Part shown: positions 6,646 through 11,564 of the stretch, piece after piece
Layout: the number at the start of each line of letters is the position of its first letter
Position numbering within the stretch: position 1 is the first letter of the stretch
DNA from: Sulfurimonas sp.
GTDB lineage: Bacteria; Campylobacterota; Campylobacteria; Campylobacterales; Sulfurimonadaceae
DNA: 11,564 nt
Direction of reading: 5' to 3'
Assembly (NCBI GenBank): GCA_022712775.1
Contig: JAFLJZ010000033.1
Coordinates: forward strand, 1-11,564
The notes under the pieces: generated by a model
What the model was told of the DNA's origin: nothing
Seen by the model: only the letters and a program-made list of their open reading frames with translations
Database searches by the model: none
Translations under genes and position numbers: made by a program

Positions 6646-7755
6646 ATGATAATAGGAATTCCAAAAGAGGTTAAAACTGATGAATTTCGTGTTGGTTTAA
6701 CACCGTCAAATGTTTTAAAACTTGTAAAAGATACTCATACTGTAGTGATACAAAAATCTGCAGGTGAGGGGAGTGGCTTTAGTGATTTAGAGTATCTCAA
6801 AGCTGGTGCGAAAATCCTTGAAAATGCAAAGCAAGTCTATGATGAAGCAAGTTTGATTGTAAAAGTTAAAGAGCCTCAAAAGTCAGAGTATGAACTCTTA
6901 TGTGAAAAACATACACTCTTTTGTTATTTACATCTTGCACCTCTTAAAGAGTTGACGACTGTTTTAATGAAGAAAGGCTTATGTGCCATTGCGTATGAGA
7001 CTGTAGCAAATGAAAATGAACTACCACTGCTTAAGCCGATGAGTGAAATAGCGGGAAGAATGGCTCCAACAATAGCGGCCCATCATCTAAGTCGCTACCA
7101 AGGCGGTTCAGGTGTTTTAATAAGTGGGGCTTTAGGAGTAGAGAGTGCAAATGTTCTCATAATAGGTGCTGGAAATTCAGGATTTGGAGCGATGGAGATA
7201 GCGCACGGATTAGGTGCAAATGTAACAGTTATAAATCGCTCCCAGCCAAAGCTTCAAAAAATAAAAAAACTGTTTCCTCAAGTTAAAACTGAAATATACT
7301 CAAAAAATAAACTCGAAAAGCTTTTAAAGGATTCTGACGTAGTTATAGCTACCGTATTAGTTCATGGGGGAGATTCTACGCCAAAGCTAATCACAAAAAA
7401 GATGCTACAAGAAATGAAAAATGGAAGTATTTTGGTTGATATAACAATAGACCAAGGTGGAATCTCAGAGAGTTCCTCCCCAACTACACACACAAAGCCA
7501 GTTTTTGTAGATGAGGGCGTTGTGCATTACTGCGTAGCAAATATGCCAGGGGCTTATCCTAAAACTGCTAGTTTAGCCTTAACAAATGCTACATTTGAGT
7601 ATGTTCGTACCTTGGCAAATGGAACGTTCCAAGCACTTAAAAATGATAAATCACTTCGACTAGGTGTAAATATATGTAAAGGGAAATTAACTAATCCTGC
7701 AGTTGCAAAAGTATTTGATTTTGAATATACAGAGCTTCAGTCTCTTATTGGTTAA
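6646..7755 (+). CDS. ald: Alanine dehydrogenase
   Basis: It oxidatively deaminates L-alanine to pyruvate and ammonia, or runs in reverse, with a nicotinamide coenzyme in the cytosol. With ATG at 6646 the protein is 369 residues, normal for the family, and the pyruvate-site residues align with the usual numbering: Arg15, Lys75 (VKVKEP), His96 (YLHLA) and the catalytic Asp269 (DITIDQGG). A TTG one codon earlier is less likely, because the AAGGA site is only 4 bases from it. The Rossmann motif is IIGAGNSGFGA (Gly174, Gly176, Gly179). The second strand ends VTVINRSQ, where NAD-dependent relatives have an Asp (VLDIN); here Asn197 and Arg198 replace it, so NADP use is possible. It diverges from the DUF2459 gene, and the methyltransferase starts 35 bases downstream. 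Confidence 0.94.
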   Translation: MIIGIPKEVKTDEFRVGLTPSNVLKLVKDTHTVVIQKSAGEGSGFSDLEYLKAGAKILENAKQVYDEASLIVKVKEPQKSEYELLCEKHTLFCYLHLAPLKELTTVLMKKGLCAIAYETVANENELPLLKPMSEIAGRMAPTIAAHHLSRYQGGSGVLISGALGVESANVLIIGAGNSGFGAMEIAHGLGANVTVINRSQPKLQKIKKLFPQVKTEIYSKNKLEKLLKDSDVVIATVLVHGGDSTPKLITKKMLQEMKNGSILVDITIDQGGISESSSPTTHTKPVFVDEGVVHYCVANMPGAYPKTASLALTNATFEYVRTLANGTFQALKNDKSLRLGVNICKGKLTNPAVAKVFDFEYTELQSLIG

Positions 7756-7790
7756 CTCATATGCTGTAAAATACCGTCAAAGGAAAATAT

Positions 7791-8435
7791 ATGAGCGTAA
7801 CCTGTCCACTTTGTAGTGGCGAGAGTGATTTTTTTTATAAAGATACACAAACCTACTATAGATGTGAAAGGTGTGATGGAATCTTCGTTCAAAAAGAAGA
7901 ACTTCCCGATTCTGTAAGTGAAAAAAAACGTTATGAACTGCATGATGATGACACAGCAGATGATGGGTATAGAAAGTTTGTAAGTCCGATAACTTCTTCG
8001 ATTATGACTGATTTTACGCATAAAGATAAGGGCTTAGATTTTGGAGCAGGGACATCTGCAATTATATCAGTAGTTTTAAGAGAAAAAGATTATAGCATTC
8101 TCAACTACGATCCATACTTTCATATACATCCAGAGCTTTTGAAAGAAAAATACGACTATATATCTTCATGTGAGGTTATTGAACATTTTTACAAACCCTA
8201 TAAAGAGTTCAAATTATTAAAAAGTATGTTAAAGAATAATGGAAAAATGTATCTAATGACAGAACCTTATAATGAGGGAATAGACTTTGCTTCATGGTAC
8301 TACAAGAACGATCCAACACATGTTTTTTTATATACCCAAAAAACATTCCAATGGATAAAACTAATGTTCGGATTTTCAGATGTTTCAGTAGGGAGACGGC
8401 TGATAACTTTTGAGAATAAAAAAGGTGATGAATGA
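7791..8435 (+). CDS. Class I SAM-dependent methyltransferase with N-terminal zinc ribbon
   Basis: The 214-residue protein begins with a small zinc ribbon (Cys5, Cys8, Cys25, Cys28, in CPLC and CERC). This is followed by a Methyltransf_23-type Rossmann methyltransferase domain with motif I GLDFGAGTS (81-89), an acidic motif II region (NYDPY, 105-109) and the post-motif CEVIEHFYKP (127-136). TEPYNEG near 158-163 matches the motif after the fourth strand. The substrate is unknown; zinc-ribbon methyltransferases of this kind act on small molecules, nucleotide sugars or RNA. A good AAAGGA site precedes the ATG at 7791. It lies 35 bases after alanine dehydrogenase with no terminator between, so it may be co-transcribed. 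TGTAAAAT at 7764-7771 could be a local extended -10. Its stop overlaps the start of a small membrane ORF. Confidence 0.87.
   Translation: MSVTCPLCSGESDFFYKDTQTYYRCERCDGIFVQKEELPDSVSEKKRYELHDDDTADDGYRKFVSPITSSIMTDFTHKDKGLDFGAGTSAIISVVLREKDYSILNYDPYFHIHPELLKEKYDYISSCEVIEHFYKPYKEFKLLKSMLKNNGKMYLMTEPYNEGIDFASWYYKNDPTHVFLYTQKTFQWIKLMFGFSDVSVGRRLITFENKKGDE
8422..8429 (+). promoter_or_regulatory. Ribosome-binding site for the 33-residue ORF
   Basis: AAGGTGAT, inside the last codons of the methyltransferase gene, matches the 3' half of the consensus Shine-Dalgarno AGGAGGTGAT and ends 2 bases before the ATG at 8432. The position is close but acceptable if pairing is measured from the GG. It supports translation of the small ORF by coupling. 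Confidence 0.5.
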
Positions 8436-8533
8436 TAACAAAAGCGTTAAACCATGTGGCTATGCAAATAGTCTATTTCGTAACTGCCGTAGCCTTAGTT
8501 TCTTACTATATTAACCCATATGTAAGTATTTAG
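8432..8533 (+). CDS. Small single-pass membrane protein (33 aa), hypothetical
   Basis: An ATG overlaps the methyltransferase stop as ATGA and opens a 33-codon frame ending in TAG at 8531-8533. The product starts MITKALNHVAMQ and has one hydrophobic segment (about residues 10-26, IVYFVTAVALVSYY), with a basic Lys near the N-terminus. This fits a small inner-membrane protein with N-in topology. A Shine-Dalgarno-like AAGGTGAT precedes it. No family is recognised. The coupling, hydrophobicity and hairpin just after the stop favour a real gene, but a frame this short may occur by chance. Confidence 0.55.
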   Translation: MITKALNHVAMQIVYFVTAVALVSYYINPYVSI

Positions 8534-8557
8534 AACTTCTTTTTTTTAAGGAAGTTC
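8533..8557. terminator. Hairpin after the methyltransferase/small-ORF unit, possible terminator
   Basis: A 7-bp inverted repeat GAACTTC / GAAGTTC flanks a loop of TTTTTTTTAAG. It begins at the last base of the small ORF stop codon and lies between convergent units (the flavoprotein stop is at 8591). The T-run is in the loop and not after the stem, so it is not a standard intrinsic terminator on either strand. Position supports a 3'-end role. Confidence 0.4.
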
Positions 8558-8590
8558 AACCCTCTTTCTAATTTCTATCTAATCGATTAT

Positions 8591-9802
8591 TCACGTTTGT
8601 AATAATTTTAAAAGACCTTGTGCGGCCTGTTTACCTTGCCCCATCACTCCCGTTAAGAGATAGCCTCCCGTTGGTGCTTCCCAATCTAACATCTCTCCAA
8701 CACAAAATACACTGGGAAAATCCTTGAGCATTAGATGTTGATCTAAATTTTCAAATCCTAAGCCTCCAGCTGTACTAATCGCTTCTTCAATCGGTCGATA
8801 GGATTCTAAGGTTAAGGGAAACTTTTTAAGTGTCCTTGCCACTATCTCAGAATCTGTTAATAACTCTTTTTCTAATACTTCTCGTAATAAAGATGCCTTA
8901 ACGCCACCCAATCCTAAGCGCTTCCAAAAGGCGCTCAAACTCTGCTTACCTCGCGGGGCACTCAACTGAAGTCTCAGCTTACTTTGTGTGCGATGAGGAA
9001 AGAGGTCTAAATAGACTGTTAACGGAGATTTCTGCTCTATTTGCTCTCTCATAAATTTAGAATAGGTATAGATTAAACTTCCCTCAACCCCATATTCACT
9101 TACTAAGAGTTCACCTAGTTTGGATTGAAACTTACCGTTAATATCTGTAAAGCTAAGTTCTACATTTTTAAGAGGAGTGCCAGAAAATTTCTCTTTAAAT
9201 ATTTCTGACCAAGTTAAATTGAAGCCCATATTTGTAGGTTTAAGCGGGCTTATGTTTAGCCCTTTGTCTCCCAGTATCGTTGTCCAAGAGCCTGTTGAAC
9301 CTAAGTGTGGCCAAGAGGCACCCCCTAAAGCTAAAATTACTGCATTAAATGAATAATCTTTTAGACCATCAGGAGTTTCAAATTGCCAAATATCTTTTGA
9401 CCAGCCAACGAAGTGATGTTTCATTTTAAACTGGGTATTGTTAGATTTTAATTTATGAATCCAAGTACGCAATAAGGGTGCTGATTTTTTATCCAAGGGA
9501 TACACTTTACCAGAAGAGCCGACAAAGGTTTCAAACCCAAGATTTTTCGCCCACAAACGAATATCATTTGGGCTAAAGATTTCTAATGCAGGTTGTAAAA
9601 AAGGCTGGGCTTCAAAATAACGACTTGCAAAGAGGGTGGAATCTTCTGAATGAGTAAGGTTTAAGCCCCCACGTCCCGCTTGTAAAAACTTGCGTCCAGC
9701 AGAAGGCTTCGCATCAAATACTGTCGGTGAATAACCCGCATCTGACAACACTTGTGCCGCCATAAGACCAGCAGGACCAGCACCTATAATAGCAATCTTC
9801 AT
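8591..9802 (-). CDS. PP_4765-type flavoprotein (TIGR03862, HI0933 superfamily)
   Basis: The 403-residue protein binds FAD through IIGAGPAGLMAA (Gly7, Gly9, Gly12) and VFDAKP at the end of the second strand. It has the subfamily block GRKFLQAGRGGLNLTHSE, which replaces the ATGGGRCNLTN of classic HI0933 proteins, and the C-terminal GEMLDWEAPTGGYLLTGVMGQG that closes the FAD site. Length and motifs match TIGR03862 throughout, so it appears full length and intact. The reaction is unknown. It overlaps the upstream ABC-F gene by 4 bases (ATGA), so the two are almost certainly co-translated. Two hand-counted lines are richer in G+C (8941-9000, 31 of 60; 9661-9720, 30 of 60) than a methyltransferase line (8041-8100, 20 of 60). 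This weakly hints at transfer from another lineage, as the subfamily is frequent in Gammaproteobacteria. Confidence 0.93.
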   Translation of the reverse strand: MKIAIIGAGPAGLMAAQVLSDAGYSPTVFDAKPSAGRKFLQAGRGGLNLTHSEDSTLFASRYFEAQPFLQPALEIFSPNDIRLWAKNLGFETFVGSSGKVYPLDKKSAPLLRTWIHKLKSNNTQFKMKHHFVGWSKDIWQFETPDGLKDYSFNAVILALGGASWPHLGSTGSWTTILGDKGLNISPLKPTNMGFNLTWSEIFKEKFSGTPLKNVELSFTDINGKFQSKLGELLVSEYGVEGSLIYTYSKFMREQIEQKSPLTVYLDLFPHRTQSKLRLQLSAPRGKQSLSAFWKRLGLGGVKASLLREVLEKELLTDSEIVARTLKKFPLTLESYRPIEEAISTAGGLGFENLDQHLMLKDFPSVFCVGEMLDWEAPTGGYLLTGVMGQGKQAAQGLLKLLQT

Positions 9803-11292
9803 AAAATTTCCTCAACCGTATAACACTGATTTTCACTCTTTTCAAATATCCATTGTTTCGTACTTAAGTTCTCTAAAAAAGTTTTATCATGCGTAATGAA
9901 TAGCAATGCCCCTTCATACTCTTTTAAAGAGCTTTCTAACAGCTGTATCGATTCTAAGTCCATATGATTAGTTGGTTCATCCAAAATAATCAAGGAAGGA
10001 GATTTTAACAGCCCTTGCGCGATTAAAAGTTTTCTCATTTCACCGGGACTTGGTACGCTACTATTTAGAAGTGCTTTGGCATCAGAACCTAGCCGTTGAA
10101 CAAGGGTGAAAAGTTCACCTTTCATCTCCGTGTCTAAGTTACTGACCTCCTCAAAGAGTTGCTCTGCTTGTTTGCCTGTAATCTCTTGCGCAATGTAGAG
10201 GTAGTCGTATTCATAATCAATATTTTGCATAAATGAGCGTATAAATGTACTCTTGCCTACACCATTTTCTCCGATGATACCTACTTTTTCACCAACATCT
10301 ACTGACAACCTCGGATAACAAAGTTGGGTTGATTCAAAAAGTGTAATGCAGGATTTTTCTACTGATATAGGAAAATTATGTTTGGCGATTTTTCCCTCAA
10401 ACTTGATACCTGTTGCATATTCTTTTGAGAGTGTATCCATATTTTCACTCAAGTGACGTTGCGCAGTAAGGGTACGTTTGAGCATCTGCCCATCATTTTT
10501 ATCTTTACCGGTTAAAATCGCACCGTTTATTTTCTCTTTAAGTGAACTATCATGTCTAGAAACACCTTTTTTAGAGAACTTCTTTTTAGCAAGAGAGACC
10601 TTTTCTCTTTGAACTTGAACAGTCTTTTTAATTTTTTTGAGTTCATGTTCTTGTTCTGAGAGTACTTTTTTCTTGTGAGAGAGTGTTTGTCCATAGGCCT
10701 CTTGTGCCAAAGAAAATTTCGATCTATATTTTAAGACTTCACCCGCTTTAATCATAATTGTATGTTGTGATAGAGAATCGAGTAGTATTCTGTCATGGCT
10801 TACCAAAATACCAATACCCTGATAGCTACGAAGTGCTTCAACTACGATTTTCTGCGATTGACGGTCAAGATGATTAGTTGGTTCATCAACCATCAGTACA
10901 TCACTATCACTAGAGAGGGCAACTGCCAACTGTAGTCGTTTACGCTCACCATGACTCAGTACTTCCCATGCACCTAGCCACTCGTCCTTGACCTGTAAAA
11001 GGTCTCTAAGTTTATATGCCTCTTTTGTATAAGTCATCATAAACTCTTCAAGCTCATAAGGAGGGAACTCTGTATTTTGCTCGCAATAAACCACAAGAGA
11101 ATTACCAACAATCATCCCTTTTTCACATTTTAGCTCTTTTGAAATCAGTTTCAAAAGCGTACTTTTACCAGAACCGTTAATCCCAGTTACAGCACTCCAT
11201 CCTTCTTCAAAGTCTAAATTAATGGCATTAAAAATGTGTTCTGCTGCACTGGGATATTTGTACGATAGATTTCTGATTTTTAAACTATACAT
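9799..11292 (-). CDS. ABC-F family ATPase (duplicated ABC domains, soluble)
   Basis: The 497-residue protein holds two ABC ATPase domains and no membrane segments, the layout of ABC-F proteins that act on the ribosome. Domain 1 has Walker A GINGSGKST (37-45), signature LSHGE (112-116) and Walker B with VDEPTNHLD (135-143). Domain 2 has GENGVGKST (341-349), SPGEM (415-419) and LDEPTNHMD (437-445). Between them, about residues 190-310, is a Lys-rich, partly coiled-coil linker, the P-site-tRNA-interaction region of this family. Whether it confers antibiotic resistance, as Lsa/Msr/Vga proteins do, or has a housekeeping translation role like EttA or YheS cannot be told from the sequence. AGGA precedes the ATG. 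It is the first gene of a two-gene unit with the flavoprotein. Confidence 0.92.
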   Translation of the reverse strand: MYSLKIRNLSYKYPSAAEHIFNAINLDFEEGWSAVTGINGSGKSTLLKLISKELKCEKGMIVGNSLVVYCEQNTEFPPYELEEFMMTYTKEAYKLRDLLQVKDEWLGAWEVLSHGERKRLQLAVALSSDSDVLMVDEPTNHLDRQSQKIVVEALRSYQGIGILVSHDRILLDSLSQHTIMIKAGEVLKYRSKFSLAQEAYGQTLSHKKKVLSEQEHELKKIKKTVQVQREKVSLAKKKFSKKGVSRHDSSLKEKINGAILTGKDKNDGQMLKRTLTAQRHLSENMDTLSKEYATGIKFEGKIAKHNFPISVEKSCITLFESTQLCYPRLSVDVGEKVGIIGENGVGKSTFIRSFMQNIDYEYDYLYIAQEITGKQAEQLFEEVSNLDTEMKGELFTLVQRLGSDAKALLNSSVPSPGEMRKLLIAQGLLKSPSLIILDEPTNHMDLESIQLLESSLKEYEGALLFITHDKTFLENLSTKQWIFEKSENQCYTVEEIL

Positions 11293-11316
11293 AATTTCCT
11301 ATTTTTTTTGAGTTGA

Positions 11317-11322
11317 TTTATA
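11317..11322 (-). promoter_or_regulatory. Possible -10 box for the ABC-F gene
   Basis: On the minus strand TATAAA (plus TTTATA) lies 24 bases before the ATG at 11292, within a 104-base gap that follows the SDR gene. The gap carries no obvious leader peptide or attenuator ahead of this ABC-F gene. No clear -35 box is seen. Confidence 0.35.
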
Positions 11323-11364
11323 ACAAATGAAGATATTAGAAGCGATTGAGTGTTAAAGAAATAA

Positions 11365-11388
11365 ATCTAAAAGCCTAAGCCTTTAGAT
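11365..11388 (-). terminator. Terminator-like hairpin after the SDR gene
   Basis: An inverted repeat ATCTAAA / TTTAGAT, extended by a G-C pair across one bulged A, lies 8 bases after the SDR stop codon. Read on the minus strand the stem is followed by TTATTTCTTT, a moderately T-rich tract. This fits an intrinsic terminator for the SDR gene and separates it from the ABC-F unit. Confidence 0.6.
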
Positions 11389-11396
11389 ATTAAGTG

Positions 11397-11564
11397 TTAC
11401 TGAAAAGAAGTTCCACCGTCGATTACGATAGTTTGACCAGTTAACCATGTTGAGTTGTTTTCACATAAGAAAACACAGGCACCAGTTAGGTCTGTTGCGT
11501 CACCCATTCTTGAAAGTGGAGAGCGCTTTACAACTTCTGCTTTTACTTCTTCGTAGTTAGGGAA
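11397..11564 (-). CDS. Short-chain dehydrogenase/reductase, C-terminal part (runs off right edge)
   Basis: Only the last 55 codons and the TAA are visible; the 5' end lies beyond the window. The segment has the classic SDR C-terminus: SPLSRMGDATDLTGACVFL, then a Ser-Thr-Trp-Leu-Thr-Gly-Gln stretch and IVIDGG before the end at TSFQ. This block follows the cofactor and catalytic part of the Rossmann fold and packs near the substrate site. The conserved Tyr-x3-Lys and nucleotide-binding Gly motif would be outside the window, so substrate and coenzyme cannot be judged. FabG-like 3-oxoacyl-ACP reductases and sugar- or LPS-modifying SDRs share this ending. Confidence 0.88.
   Translation of the reverse strand, partial: FPNYEEVKAEVVKRSPLSRMGDATDLTGACVFLCENNSTWLTGQTIVIDGGTSFQ

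Noticed and set aside
7752..8021. Minus-strand 89-codon frame
   Set aside because: It covers the start of the methyltransferase gene antisense and has no plausible ribosome-binding site or family.
11293..11396. Antibiotic-responsive attenuator ahead of the ABC-F gene
   Set aside because: No short leader ORF with paired alternative hairpins is visible; the only hairpin is better explained as the SDR terminator.

Overview
The window looks like chromosomal DNA from a campylobacterotal (epsilonproteobacterial) organism, probably a Sulfurimonas-like sulfur oxidiser or a close relative. This is inferred from the AT-rich, tightly packed genes, frequent AAGGA ribosome-binding sites with some TTG starts, and the look of the proteins (compact PgsA, RseP and YggS in one cluster, AmrS, a short DTW protein). 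No phage, IS element, CRISPR array, tRNA or rRNA was seen, and no stretch over 300 bases lacks a gene.

Left part (1-1619): the N-terminal end of an HI0933/BaiN-type flavoprotein runs leftward out of the window. Diverging from it is a small lipoprotein gene, followed by a DTW-domain gene (tRNA aminocarboxypropyltransferase family). The DTW zinc-binding cysteines are encoded upstream of its first ATG, so its true start is unusual. A hairpin at 1640-1663 separates this pair from the convergent cluster.

Centre left (1694-3975, minus strand): pgsA, rseP and yggS are packed with a 1-base overlap and a 3-base gap, so they look like one operon for phospholipid head-group synthesis, intramembrane proteolysis and PLP homeostasis. 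Divergent from pgsA is amrS (4085-5110), a radical SAM enzyme. Its stop codon overlaps that of the convergent hydrolase gene.

Centre right (5107-8533): a minus-strand pair encodes a DUF2459 lipoprotein and a membrane-anchored alpha/beta hydrolase. Divergent from them on the plus strand are alanine dehydrogenase, a zinc-ribbon SAM methyltransferase and, overlapping it by ATGA, a 33-residue membrane ORF.

Right part (8591-11564, minus strand): an ABC-F ATPase gene and a PP_4765-type flavoprotein gene overlap by ATGA. The window ends with the C-terminus of a short-chain dehydrogenase followed by a terminator-like hairpin.

Most genes are ordinary housekeeping or accessory genes. The points most worth checking are the DTW start, the small membrane ORF, and the coenzyme-site residues of alanine dehydrogenase. 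I do not see a clear new multi-gene system.
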